A stretch of DNA of 64,000 nucleotides from Paenalcaligenes sp052103955 (GTDB lineage Bacteria; Pseudomonadota; Gammaproteobacteria; Burkholderiales; Burkholderiaceae_B), in assembly GCA_052103955.1 (NCBI GenBank), contig JBQELO010000002.1:1-64000 (forward strand). The letters run 5' to 3'. A model generated the notes under the pieces. It was not told the origin of the DNA, ran no database searches, and saw only the letters and a program-made list of their open reading frames with translations. Each line of letters begins with the position of its first letter. Positions within the stretch are counted from its first letter, which is position 1. The position numbers were made by a program, and so were the translations under genes. This document shows positions 25,370 through 34,335 of the stretch, piece by piece.

Positions 25370-26575
25370 CTATACTCGTTCAATAATCAGTGCGATACCT
25401 TGCCCTACGCCAATGCACATTGTGCACAGCGCATAGCGGCCGCCTTGGCGATGCAGTTGGTAGGCTGCAGTCGCTGCCAGACGAGCACCACTCATACCCA
25501 GTGGGTGGCCTATAGCAATAGCACCCCCGTTAGGATTCACATGTGGCGCATCATCTGCCAGCCCCAATTGGCGTGTTACGGCCAAGGCTTGGGCAGCAAA
25601 CGCCTCATTCAATTCGATTAGGTCCATGTCTTCTAAGCGCAAGCCGGCGCGTTTTAATACGCGACGTGTGGCTTCTACTGGACCAATACCCATAACGCGC
25701 GGCTCCACACCAGCAGCCGCCATCGCTACAACGCGGGCCAGTGGTTTAAAACCTTGTTGTGCGGCCATGGCTTCAGAGGCCACTACCAGCGCACATGCGC
25801 CATCGTTCACGCCAGAAGCATTACCAGCAGTCACGCTCAGGTCAGCACCGTTTACGCCTTTTAATTTGGCCAACTGCTCTACACCAGTACCGGGACGTGG
25901 GTGTTCGTCTTCAGTCACCAGAATAGGATCGCCTTTACGCTGCGGAATGCTGACGGACATGAGTTCGTCGCTAAACACACCCGCTGCTTGCGCTGCTGCC
26001 CAACGTGCTTGGCTGCGTGCGGCAAACAAGTCTTGGTCTTCACGGCTGATGTTGAAATCAGCAGCAACGTTGTCCGCGGTTTGCGGCATCGTATCTACAC
26101 CAAAGGCCGCGGCCAATTTGGGGTTCACAAAGCGCCAGCCAATGGTGGTGTCGTACACCGCATTGCTGCGTGAAAACGCGCTGGTTGCTTTGGGCATCAC
26201 AAAAGGCGCACGGCTCATGCTTTCCACACCGCCTGCCACGATGAAATCACAATCACCTGCTTTAATAGAACGGGCGGCCATACCTACAGCATCCAAGCCC
26301 GAACCACACAGTCTGTTAATGGTAGTAGCCGGTACATTCACTGGCATACCAGACAGCAGTACAGCCATACGCGCCACGTTGCGGTTATCTTCACCCGCTT
26401 GGTTCGCACAGCCAAAAATCAGATCGTCCACCAGCGACCAGTCCGCATTAGGATTTCGCTGCATCAGTGCAGTCAACGGCATTGCCGCCAAATCATCTGC
26501 TCGTACTGACGACAAGGCGCCACCATATCTGCCTATGGGTGTACGTACAGCGTCACAGATAAAAGCCTCGGACAT
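25370..26575 (-). CDS. paaJ: 3-oxoadipyl-CoA / 3-oxo-5,6-dehydrosuberyl-CoA thiolase
   Basis: Thiolase of 401 residues with the acyl-accepting Cys in INRLCGSGLDAVGMAARSI, the GGVESMSRAPFV segment, the His in NPNGGAIAIGHPLGMSGARL and the second catalytic Cys in CTMCIGVGQGIAL. In phenylacetate degradation it acts twice, releasing acetyl-CoA after ring opening and at the last step to succinyl-CoA. It is first in the minus-strand operon and has the candidate PaaR operator about 45 bases upstream of its ATG. A pcaF-type role in beta-ketoadipate metabolism is equally possible from sequence; context favours paaJ. Confidence 0.92.
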   Translation of the reverse strand: MSEAFICDAVRTPIGRYGGALSSVRADDLAAMPLTALMQRNPNADWSLVDDLIFGCANQAGEDNRNVARMAVLLSGMPVNVPATTINRLCGSGLDAVGMAARSIKAGDCDFIVAGGVESMSRAPFVMPKATSAFSRSNAVYDTTIGWRFVNPKLAAAFGVDTMPQTADNVAADFNISREDQDLFAARSQARWAAAQAAGVFSDELMSVSIPQRKGDPILVTEDEHPRPGTGVEQLAKLKGVNGADLSVTAGNASGVNDGACALVVASEAMAAQQGFKPLARVVAMAAAGVEPRVMGIGPVEATRRVLKRAGLRLEDMDLIELNEAFAAQALAVTRQLGLADDAPHVNPNGGAIAIGHPLGMSGARLAATAAYQLHRQGGRYALCTMCIGVGQGIALIIERV

Positions 26576-26617
26576 AGGTCTGTTTCTCCTGTTGGATCCG
26601 CTCCGGCTAATTCAATG

Positions 26618-26631
26618 ACCGACCGGACGGT
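26618..26631. promoter_or_regulatory. Candidate PaaR operator upstream of paaJABCDE
   Basis: The 14-mer ACCGACCGGACGGT is palindromic except for two symmetric A positions. The identical 14-mer occurs at 36038-36051 in front of paaN and paaG. It lies between the paaJ ATG (26575) and an AT-rich TATATATAA stretch that may be the -10 on the minus strand, so a bound TetR repressor would block transcription. Assigning it to the TetR protein encoded at 38.9 kb is inference from context. Confidence 0.7.
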
Positions 26632-26732
26632 TATATATAAACATATGAGTATTTAGCCATTTAATACATTACAGTTCAATGAGGGTTTTCTCTTAATTTG
26701 TAATGTTTCAGGCTAAATTTTTTTGCTACTGA

Positions 26733-27626
26733 CTACAACACGGCTGCCAAACGCTCTAGACGTTGGCTGATTTGTTGGCTCTTGGCTGGCAGCTCACCAT
26801 CAATGCTGACGAAATCGGCCACCACTTTGGCATCGGCCATTTTCGACAGTGCCACATACAAGCGCGCAAACAACTGACGCGCGGCATGGCCTTCCCAATT
26901 TTCAGGTAACGCCTCTACCGGCAAGTGCGGCGCACGCAAAGCTACATGCCTAAACTCGTGCACCATGACTAACCGTAATGTTAATGCGGTCGCCGGCTCT
27001 AGCTGCGACAGCATTGCTTCCACGGGTTGGAAATGCGAGATAAAACCTTGGTAAGCCTCGGCATATACGGGCAGATCCCAATGTTCGGCCACAAAGGTGC
27101 GCATGTTATCGCGCCCTTGTAGCACTTCTGCCTGCCACACCAGCACTTGCTTTGGTAGTGGCACATCGTCTGGGCCCATCGCCAAACGTGGGCTAACCGC
27201 TGCGTAGCCCAAGCGCTTCAAAGTGCGCATAATGGATTCAGATTCATCGCCCTCTACATACACTAGCCGCCACTGCTGCGTGGCTTGGTAGTCGTAGAGC
27301 ACCTTCGCCGCATACGAGAACTCAGCTCGTGCGGCGTTAGTTAGGCGATAAAAACTGCGACGCCCTGAGCGTTCGCCCTGCAACTGCCCCGCTGCCATCA
27401 AACGCGACACCGCTGTGCGTACTAGGTTTTCACTAATACCCACAGCAGCACAACTCTCGATGATATTTCCCATCCACAACACACCACCGCGCGGCTCTAC
27501 CACATCACCATATAAGGTAACGATGAAAGCTGCCGCTTTAAGCTGGCAGTTCAGCAGCAGTGTATCCACAAGCTGCTGACCTGCGTTACTAGTGGTGTAC
27601 TGCGTAGACGTGGACGGTTGTGGCAT
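26733..27626 (-). CDS. paaX: PaaX-family transcriptional repressor
   Basis: Regulator of 297 residues. The N-terminal winged helix covers about residues 20-105 (LLNCQLKAAAFIVTLYGDVVEPRGGVLWMGNIIESCAAVGISENLVRTAVSRL, with SGRRSFYRLT as the wing) and the rest is the PaaX middle and C-terminal domains (WRLVYVEG, RRLGYAAVSPRLA-like, VHEFRHVALRAPHLP). In E. coli PaaX represses paa promoters and is released by phenylacetyl-CoA. ATG 27626 is preferred over a TTG at 27635. It lies 30 bases after the fused hydratase/dehydrogenase and just upstream of the paaJ promoter. Coexists with a TetR-type regulator. Confidence 0.92.
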   Translation of the reverse strand: MPQPSTSTQYTTSNAGQQLVDTLLLNCQLKAAAFIVTLYGDVVEPRGGVLWMGNIIESCAAVGISENLVRTAVSRLMAAGQLQGERSGRRSFYRLTNAARAEFSYAAKVLYDYQATQQWRLVYVEGDESESIMRTLKRLGYAAVSPRLAMGPDDVPLPKQVLVWQAEVLQGRDNMRTFVAEHWDLPVYAEAYQGFISHFQPVEAMLSQLEPATALTLRLVMVHEFRHVALRAPHLPVEALPENWEGHAARQLFARLYVALSKMADAKVVADFVSIDGELPAKSQQISQRLERLAAVL

Positions 27627-27656
27627 AAGACTCAATACATAGAAGAGGTGTCAGCC

Positions 27657-29708
27657 TCAAAATGTACCAGTTTCTGCTACAGCTAGCAGCTTTTGACATG
27701 GTTCTGGGGTCATTCCCGCTGCTGCAAAATGACGCAAGCGTTCTACTACCTCGCCCACACCACGCTCTACGGCGTCTTGCAACAAGCCACCACGCCAGCG
27801 TGGGAAGCCATAGCCATGGATTTCAACCAAATCCACATCCGCCGAACGTTGGGCAATACCTTCTTGCAAAATGAGTGCCGCTTCGTTCACCATCGGCAAC
27901 ACCAAGCAATCAATAATGTCTTGCTCGGTCCACGCTTGCTTGGAAGCATCTGCAGACACAGCGGCAATCACGTCAGCCACAACAGAGGACTCTATAGCCT
28001 TACGCTCACCAGGCACGTAGTCATACCAACCACCATTGGTTTTTTGACCCAATCTGCCCATCTCGCACAACTGTTCAGCCACCGGCGCAAATACTTCTTC
28101 GCCACGTTCTTTGGCTGCTTTGCGCTGGAATGCCGCAATATCCAAACCACCCAAGTCTTGGGCTTCAAACGGCCCCATAGGCATGCCGTAGGCGCGCATT
28201 GCTGCATCAACCTGACTAGGTGTTGCACCAGCCAACAACACACGCTCTGCTTGTGCACGCAACACACGCAAAATACGGTTGCCAATAAAGCCATCACAAA
28301 TACCTGCACGCACCGGAATTTTGCGTAACGTCGCTGCCAATGCAAAACTGGTGGCCAAGGTTTGAATCGACGTTTGTTCCGTTGGCACAATTTCCAACAG
28401 CTTCATGATTTGCGCTGGGCTAAAGAAGTGCAGGCCGATAAAACGTTCTGGCGCTACTACACCGTGAGCAATAGCTGCTGGGTCCAGATACGAGGTATTG
28501 GTCGCTAAAATAGCATCCAGGCGACACACTGCAGACAACTGCGCAAACACATCGCGCTTCACCTGCAAGTCTTCAAACACGGCTTCGATGACCAAATCCA
28601 CTTCGGCCAAGCCGGTGTAATCAGTCACGCCACGCACACCGGCAACACGGGCTTCAGCCGTTTCTGCACTCATGCGGCCACGCTTCACGCTACTCTCGTA
28701 AGTAGCACGTATGCGATCTAAACCACGTTGCAGTGATTCGGCGTCACGCTCCATCAACACCACAGTAATACCCGCATCGCGCAAGGCCATGGCAATCCCT
28801 GCACCCATTGTGCCGCCACCTACCACACCCGCTAGCTGTATCTCTTTGGTGTCTACACCTTTGATTTCAGGTGGACGTGTGGCACCGCGCTCGGCGAAAA
28901 ACACATGACGCAAAGCTCGTGCTTGCGCTGAACCACGTAAGGTCAAAAAGGTTTCGCGCTCAAAAGCCTGCGCTTCAGCAACAGGCGCTTCGCATGCACG
29001 CTTCACACATTCCAACGCCATGGCTGGTGCTTGCAAACGCTTGTCGCGGGGCAGTAGGTCTTTAGCAACCTGCTCCCATTCTTCGGATGACAATGCTGCT
29101 CCCGCTACGGGGCGCTGCAACACAGGCGCTGGCAACGGTTGCTCTACCACTGTACCTAACCACGTCAATGCGTTTTGCTGTAGGTCATTTTCAAAAACCG
29201 CATCCACCAACCCTACGTCCAAAGCCGCTGGTGCTTTGATGGGTGAGCCTTTTACTACCATTTCAGCCGCTTTACGTGCGCCCACCAAACGAGGCAAACG
29301 TACGCAACCGCCCGCACCGGGTACCAAGCCCAAATTCACTTCGGGCACACCCAATTGTGCGTTCGCCAACGCCACACGGAATCGACATGCCAACGCCACT
29401 TCCAAGCCGCCGCCCAAAGCACTGCCATGAATGGCGGCGACCCAGGGTGTAGTGGCTTGTTCAATCGCAGCGATCACATCAGGCAAATGTGGGGCCTGCG
29501 GCGGTTTTCCAAACTCGTTAACGTCTGCACCCGCAATAAAGGTACGCCCTGCGCACGTCAGGAGTACCGCCTGCACAGAGGGGTCAGCATCCAACGTTTG
29601 CACGGCGGCAATCAAGCCGCTACGCACTTCTCTGGACAGTGCATTGACCGGTGGATTATCCACCTGCACAATCGCAATCGCCCCACTACGTTCAATAGCA
29701 ATATTCAT
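27657..29708 (-). CDS. Fused enoyl-CoA hydratase / 3-hydroxyacyl-CoA dehydrogenase
   Basis: FadB/FadJ-like protein of 683 residues. Residues about 1-190 are a crotonase domain with both catalytic glutamates (GGGLEVALACR and GVPEVNLGLVPGAGG); about 295-480 the NAD-binding dehydrogenase domain (VVGGGTMGAGIAMALRDAGI, catalytic His in GLHFFSPAQIMKLLEIV); the end is the C-terminal dehydrogenase domain (YGMPMGPFEAQDLGGLD, FPRWRGG). No separate paaF and paaH genes are in the locus, so this protein probably performs the hydration and dehydrogenation of 2,3-dehydroadipyl-CoA. It starts three bases after the livF stop. Confidence 0.9.
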   Translation of the reverse strand: MNIAIERSGAIAIVQVDNPPVNALSREVRSGLIAAVQTLDADPSVQAVLLTCAGRTFIAGADVNEFGKPPQAPHLPDVIAAIEQATTPWVAAIHGSALGGGLEVALACRFRVALANAQLGVPEVNLGLVPGAGGCVRLPRLVGARKAAEMVVKGSPIKAPAALDVGLVDAVFENDLQQNALTWLGTVVEQPLPAPVLQRPVAGAALSSEEWEQVAKDLLPRDKRLQAPAMALECVKRACEAPVAEAQAFERETFLTLRGSAQARALRHVFFAERGATRPPEIKGVDTKEIQLAGVVGGGTMGAGIAMALRDAGITVVLMERDAESLQRGLDRIRATYESSVKRGRMSAETAEARVAGVRGVTDYTGLAEVDLVIEAVFEDLQVKRDVFAQLSAVCRLDAILATNTSYLDPAAIAHGVVAPERFIGLHFFSPAQIMKLLEIVPTEQTSIQTLATSFALAATLRKIPVRAGICDGFIGNRILRVLRAQAERVLLAGATPSQVDAAMRAYGMPMGPFEAQDLGGLDIAAFQRKAAKERGEEVFAPVAEQLCEMGRLGQKTNGGWYDYVPGERKAIESSVVADVIAAVSADASKQAWTEQDIIDCLVLPMVNEAALILQEGIAQRSADVDLVEIHGYGFPRWRGGLLQDAVERGVGEVVERLRHFAAAGMTPEPCQKLLAVAETGTF

Positions 29709-29711
29709 CGT

Positions 29712-30413
29712 TTACATCCCCAGATAGGCAGAGCGTATACGTGGGTCTTCAATCAATTGCTGAGCGGGGCCGGACAAGGTGATGTGCCCTGTTTCCATCA
29801 CATAGCCCCTATCGGCAACTGATAATGCGCCAAACGCATTTTGCTCTACCAACAATACGGTGACGTCCAACTCTTTCAGACTTTTCACCACATCAAAAAT
29901 CTGAGCCACCAAAATGGGGGCCAACCCCATGCTGGGCTCATCTAATAATAAGCACGACGGACGGCTAAGCAGCGCACGAGCTATCGCCAACATTTGTTGC
30001 TGCCCACCCGACAACCCTCCAGCGGCCAAATTACGTTTTTCACGCAAAATTGGAAACATGTTGAAGGCGTCTTCCATGTCCCGCTCTACTTTGTCGTCGG
30101 TGTACAGGTACGCACCTAAACGCAAGTTTTCCTCTACCGTTAGGCTAGTAAAAATCTGACGTCCTTCCGGTGACTGCGCTAAACCGCGCTTCACGCGTTG
30201 GTAGGCTGGCATGGTGTTTAGGTTTTCACCCCTGAAAACAATATTGCCATCTTGCACTGGTTGAATACCAGACAAGCAACGTAACAAGGTGGTTTTACCC
30301 GCGCCGTTAGCCCCCACTACCACGACGATCTCGCCAGCACTAATTTCCAGATCAATGCCATGCAGCACTTCGATGCGACCATAGCTGGAACGTAATTGAT
30401 TAACACTCAGCAT
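29712..30413 (-). CDS. livF: Branched-chain-amino-acid-type ABC transporter ATPase LivF
   Basis: ATPase of 233 residues: Walker A GANGAGKTTLLRC, Q-loop SPEGRQIFTSLTVEENLRLGA, signature LSGGQQQMLAIARAL, Walker B CLLLDEPSMGLAP, H-loop replaced by the LivF-type LLVEQN. The start ATG 30413 has AGAGGAGGC upstream and overlaps livG by 14 bases; a longer in-frame start would overlap much more. It powers uptake by the LivHM permease. Substrate is discussed under the binding protein. Confidence 0.94.
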   Translation of the reverse strand: MLSVNQLRSSYGRIEVLHGIDLEISAGEIVVVVGANGAGKTTLLRCLSGIQPVQDGNIVFRGENLNTMPAYQRVKRGLAQSPEGRQIFTSLTVEENLRLGAYLYTDDKVERDMEDAFNMFPILREKRNLAAGGLSGGQQQMLAIARALLSRPSCLLLDEPSMGLAPILVAQIFDVVKSLKELDVTVLLVEQNAFGALSVADRGYVMETGHITLSGPAQQLIEDPRIRSAYLGM

Positions 30414-31191
30414 ATTTGGCTGCCTCCTCTTTTGCGCCTGCACCTAGATAGGCTTCGATTACACGCGGATGGCTAGCGATCTCTGCAGGCACACCTTCAG
30501 CAATTTTTTCACCGTGATCCAGCACCACGATTTGATTGGAAATACGCATCACCATTTTCATGTCATGCTCGACCAGTAAAATCGCAATACCGCTGCTAGC
30601 CACTTCGGCCACCAGCTTTTCAATTTCTTCTGTTTCTACGGCGTTACACCCCGCAGCAGGCTCATCCAACAGTAGCAACTTAGGCCCTAACGCTAAAGCT
30701 CTGGCAATTTCCAAACGTTTTAACGACCCGTAGGACAGCGAACCGGCCTCGAATTCTGCCGCACGCCCTAGCCCTACACGTTCTAATAGCTCACGCGCTT
30801 GATCTTCTGAACGCTTGGTGCGTCTACGTGCCGAAGGCAAGCCCAACAAATCAGCCAACAATGACCCATTTTCTTGCAGGTGAAAGCCCGTCGCTACGTT
30901 TTCCAATGCCGTCATCGTAGGGAAAATCTGCAAGTTTTGAAAGGTACGAGACATCCCACGGCGCGCCAACAAGTGCGGTGCCATACCGGTCACAGGCTCG
31001 TTGTTCAGCAATACCTCGCCTTGCTGTGGTTGATACACCCCCGACAGCATATTAAACAAGGTGGTTTTACCGGCACCGTTAGGCCCAATTACCGACACAA
31101 TTTCACTTTCGCGTACTGCAAAGCTCACATCGTGTACCGCACGCAAACCACCGAAAGAGATGCCTACGTTGTTAACGTCTAATAAACTCAT
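30400..31191 (-). CDS. livG: Branched-chain-amino-acid-type ABC transporter ATPase LivG
   Basis: ATPase of 263 residues with Walker A GPNGAGKTTLFNMLSG, the LivG-type RTFQNLQIFPTMTALENV segment, degenerate signature LSYGSLKRLEIARAL and Walker B LLLLDEPAAGCNAVE, H-loop VEHDMKMVM. Its ATG overlaps the livM stop by one base (TAATG). It pairs with LivF as the nucleotide-binding heterodimer. Confidence 0.94.
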   Translation of the reverse strand: MSLLDVNNVGISFGGLRAVHDVSFAVRESEIVSVIGPNGAGKTTLFNMLSGVYQPQQGEVLLNNEPVTGMAPHLLARRGMSRTFQNLQIFPTMTALENVATGFHLQENGSLLADLLGLPSARRRTKRSEDQARELLERVGLGRAAEFEAGSLSYGSLKRLEIARALALGPKLLLLDEPAAGCNAVETEEIEKLVAEVASSGIAILLVEHDMKMVMRISNQIVVLDHGEKIAEGVPAEIASHPRVIEAYLGAGAKEEAAKYAEC

Positions 31192-32147
31192 TAGCCTCTC
31201 CCGCGTAGTTTTTTCGACAAGCTAGGCAACACGCCTTCGCGCATAAATATCATGACCAGCATCATGATCAAGCCCAACACAATCTGCTCGTACTCTTGCA
31301 AGAAGGTCAGCACTTGCGGCAACGCCGTCAGTAAGGTGGCGCCAAATACGGCCCCCAACACGGACGCTGCACCACCCAATACCGCCATGGTCACAATTTC
31401 AATAGAGTGCATAAAGCCCGCGACGTCAGGCGTCACGAAACGGTTTTGCATCGCTAAGATGGAACCTGCAAACGAAGCATAAATAGCCGAAATCACAAAA
31501 CCACGCAGTTTGAACTGTGCCACGTCTACACCTACGGTACGCGCAGCCACTTCGGAACCGTGCAAGGCACGTAAGGCACGACCTGTTGCGCTGTACTGCA
31601 AATTCAAGGCAATGGCTGCACCAATGACCAAAGCAATACCGCTAAAGGCATACCAAAACTCGGCATTGCTAAGATTCAAGCCCCACTCTTTCAGCAAAGC
31701 ACGCAAACCGGGGTCAGCCACCACAATGCCATCTGGGCCACCGGTTAACCATGCTTCATTCGTCAGAATCATGGAAATTAGCACACCAAAACCCAAGGTA
31801 GCTACCGACAAGTAGTAGCCTTTAAGGCGCAAAATTGGCCGCCCCACCAACCAGGCCAACACACCCGAAATAAGCGCACCCAGCACAGCGGCTGACAGCA
31901 CTGAAACCCCTAAGTATTTAGGCGCTAGCGCACATGCGTAAGCACCTATACCTATAAAGCCTGCATGGCCCAGACTAATCTGCCCCACAAAACCCGTAAG
32001 AATCACAATACCTACTACAGCCAAGCTGTTCACAAACACCAGTGAACCCACACGCAAGTAGTAAGAAGATGGGAAAAACCACGGTGCAATCGCAATCAGC
32101 GCAATAAGGATCAGCAAGGTGGCATGTTTAGGAGACAATCGTTTCAT
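31191..32147 (-). CDS. livM: Branched-chain-amino-acid-type ABC transporter permease LivM
   Basis: Integral membrane permease of 318 residues with about nine hydrophobic segments. The family motif GQISLGHAGFIGIGAYACAL and the EAA-like GSEVAARTVGVDVAQFKLRGFVISA region that contacts the ATPase are clear. Three bases separate it from livH. Confidence 0.93.
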   Translation of the reverse strand: MKRLSPKHATLLILIALIAIAPWFFPSSYYLRVGSLVFVNSLAVVGIVILTGFVGQISLGHAGFIGIGAYACALAPKYLGVSVLSAAVLGALISGVLAWLVGRPILRLKGYYLSVATLGFGVLISMILTNEAWLTGGPDGIVVADPGLRALLKEWGLNLSNAEFWYAFSGIALVIGAAIALNLQYSATGRALRALHGSEVAARTVGVDVAQFKLRGFVISAIYASFAGSILAMQNRFVTPDVAGFMHSIEIVTMAVLGGAASVLGAVFGATLLTALPQVLTFLQEYEQIVLGLIMMLVMIFMREGVLPSLSKKLRGRG

Positions 32148-32150
32148 GGT

Positions 32151-33023
32151 TTACACCCTCTCCATGGATTTACGCCCAAACAAACCCTGCGGCATCAAGA
32201 ACAGTACCGCCAGAATCACCACAAATGCCGCGGCATCTTTGTATTGCGAGCTGATGTAGCCTGCCGTCATGGCCTCTAATACGCCCAACAAAATACCGCC
32301 TACCAATGCACCTTTAGGGTTGCCCATACCGCCCAACATCGCCGCCGCAAAACCTTTAAGTGCCATGGTCATACCGATGTCGTAACTGGTCAGCGTAATG
32401 GGGGTCACCAATACACCAGCCAATGCACCAATCGCTGCCGACAAGGCAAACGACAAAGTCATCACATACTTGGTATTAATACCCACCAACACCGCTGCAA
32501 TACGGTTATTAGCCGTTGCCAATACTGCGCGCCCTGTCAGCGTACGTGTAAAGAACAACCACAACCCAACAAACACAACCAACGCACCAGCAATCACCCA
32601 TAAGCTCTGTGGCAAAATTGTTGCCCCCAGCAGCCTGATGGGATCATCTCCTGAAAACGCAGGGAATCTATGCAACTGCTTATCAAACACCAGTTGCACC
32701 ACCCCACGTACAAAAATGGATGCCCCGATCGTAATAATGATCAGGCTTACTACCGGCGCACCGCGTGCCGGTTCAATCGCTAACTTGTTCAGCAACACCC
32801 CAATCGCTGCTGTCACCACAATGGCCAATGCCGCCGCCAGGGGTAATGGCGCACCTGCGGTATACGCCGCAGCAGTAATCATGCCCCCCAACATCACAAA
32901 CTCGCCTTGCGCAAAGTTCGCCACATCTGAGGCGTTATAAATAATGGTAAAACCCAGTGCCACTAACGCGTAGACGGCACCTACCGTCAGCCCCGATAAC
33001 AGGAACTGCATAAATTCGGACAT
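32151..33023 (-). CDS. livH: Branched-chain-amino-acid-type ABC transporter permease LivH
   Basis: Permease of 290 residues with about eight membrane segments. YALVALGFTIIYNASDVANFAQGEFVMLGGM is the LivH signature near the N-terminus and KGFAAAMLGGMGNPKGALVGGILLG the conserved cytoplasmic loop. Forms the channel with LivM. It follows the binding-protein gene after a 70-base gap with a strong hairpin. Confidence 0.93.
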   Translation of the reverse strand: MSEFMQFLLSGLTVGAVYALVALGFTIIYNASDVANFAQGEFVMLGGMITAAAYTAGAPLPLAAALAIVVTAAIGVLLNKLAIEPARGAPVVSLIIITIGASIFVRGVVQLVFDKQLHRFPAFSGDDPIRLLGATILPQSLWVIAGALVVFVGLWLFFTRTLTGRAVLATANNRIAAVLVGINTKYVMTLSFALSAAIGALAGVLVTPITLTSYDIGMTMALKGFAAAMLGGMGNPKGALVGGILLGVLEAMTAGYISSQYKDAAAFVVILAVLFLMPQGLFGRKSMERV

Positions 33024-33051
33024 AGCTGTCTCCAGACCTTCTGCGTGCCCA

Positions 33052-33084
33052 CCGTGGGGTGGTGACTAACGCCACACCCCACGG
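33052..33084 (-). other. Strong hairpin between binding-protein gene and livH
   Basis: Perfect 10-bp stem CCGTGGGGTG/CACCCCACGG around a 13-base loop, ten bases past the binding-protein stop. There is no U-run. Stems in this position are known in other transport operons to protect the binding-protein mRNA from 3' decay so that it is made in excess over the membrane parts; that role is inferred here. Confidence 0.6.
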
Positions 33085-33093
33085 ATAGCCGTA

Positions 33094-34257
33094 TTACTCA
33101 ATGATTGTCCATTTGCCATCACGGATTTCCAGCATGCGGAATGCTGTCAAATCCAGACCCAAGTGGTCCTCTGGAGACATGGTGTAGATACCGGTTGTAC
33201 CTACCAAGCCTTGAGTGGCTTCCAGCGCATCACGAATGGCTGCTGGATCAGTGGAACCGGCACGCTCAATCGCATCAACGATCAAGTACAACGCGTCATG
33301 CGCATAACCACCGAAAGTGGATACTGGCTTGCCAGTTTTGCTCTCGTAGCGCTCTTTGTACGCCTGCACAGCAGGGCGTTGTGGATCATCAGCCGCCAAC
33401 AACTCAGCTACCAACAGCGGTGTACCTGGCAGGCGTATACCTTCTGCTTCTTTAGCACCAGCCAACTCGATGAAGGCATCAGACGCTACACCGTGGGATT
33501 GGTACAAAGGCAGATCAATAGCCAACTGTGAGTAGTTACGTGTCACGATGGCAGGACCAGAACCCAGCCCCATCACCATGATGGCCTGAACACCCTCTTT
33601 ATTTTTCAGGTTGGTCAGCTGTGGTGTCATATCGGCATCAGTAGGACCGAAGATTTCGTCGCCCACTACCTTAATGTCGTACTCACCCACGATATCCAAG
33701 CACTGTTTGCGCATGGAAGAACCGAAGCTATCCGAGCCGGACAATAGACCTACGTTGTGCAGATCACGTTTTTTCATGTCCTCGAAGATCTTGGCACATG
33801 CCATACGATCTGTATGAGGGGTTTTGAATGTGTGTTTACGTACTGGCTGTGTGATTTCAATGGCGCCAGCCAGAGAAATAAATGGAATACCAGCCTCTTC
33901 CACCACTGGCATGATAGCCATGGTAGCGCCAGTAGTAGAGCCACCAATAATGGCAACCACTTCATCATCTTCTACCAAACGCGTAGCAAAAGTACGTGCT
34001 TTGTTTGCATCGCTTGCATCATCGTACGAGATCAAACGGATTTTTTCGCCCTTAACACCAACACCTCCTCTGGCATTGATATCCTCGACAAGGATTTTCA
34101 GTGTCTGTTCTTCGGGCTCGCCCAGAAAGGATGCAAAACCTGTGGAAGATACAGAAGAACCTATCAGTATCTCGGCTTGGCTACCCATTGCCACGCAGGA
34201 CAATACGGCGGCTACAGCAAGTTTGCACACGTTTTTCTTTGACGCGTATTGAGTCAT
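33094..34257 (-). CDS. Periplasmic substrate-binding protein, Liv/amide-type ABC transporter
   Basis: Type I periplasmic binding protein of 387 residues. A Sec signal peptide (KKNVCKLAVAAVLSCVAMGSQA, cleavage near residue 28) precedes ILIGSSVSSTGFASFLGEPEEQTLKILVEDINARGGV. It is the receptor of the LivHMGF system encoded downstream. The system sits inside the paa locus and no PaaL-type permease is visible, so the ligand may be phenylacetate or a related aryl acid rather than an amino acid; this is inference. Start ATG 34257 has AGGAG upstream; the ATG-like codon at 34317 lies in the hairpin region and gives no clean signal peptide. Confidence 0.9.
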   Translation of the reverse strand: MTQYASKKNVCKLAVAAVLSCVAMGSQAEILIGSSVSSTGFASFLGEPEEQTLKILVEDINARGGVGVKGEKIRLISYDDASDANKARTFATRLVEDDEVVAIIGGSTTGATMAIMPVVEEAGIPFISLAGAIEITQPVRKHTFKTPHTDRMACAKIFEDMKKRDLHNVGLLSGSDSFGSSMRKQCLDIVGEYDIKVVGDEIFGPTDADMTPQLTNLKNKEGVQAIMVMGLGSGPAIVTRNYSQLAIDLPLYQSHGVASDAFIELAGAKEAEGIRLPGTPLLVAELLAADDPQRPAVQAYKERYESKTGKPVSTFGGYAHDALYLIVDAIERAGSTDPAAIRDALEATQGLVGTTGIYTMSPEDHLGLDLTAFRMLEIRDGKWTIIE

Positions 34258-34297
34258 CTCATGTCTCCTAGCTTGTTGAAGTGAACTGCTTGTTATG

Positions 34298-34320
34298 GGT
34301 GTGGCCACGTAGGCCACACC
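34298..34320 (-). other. Hairpin between paaN and the binding-protein gene
   Basis: Perfect 9-bp stem GGTGTGGCC/GGCCACACC with a five-base loop, 15 bases past the paaN stop. On the minus strand no U-run follows, so partial termination or processing between paaN and the transporter genes is possible but unproven. Confidence 0.5.
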
Positions 34321-34335
34321 TTGATTTCTTTGTTC

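Noticed and set aside
25626..26618. A 330-codon plus-strand frame opposite paaJ
   Set aside because: Complete overlap with an unmistakable thiolase gene; Ala/Ser/Thr-rich shadow produced by codon bias.
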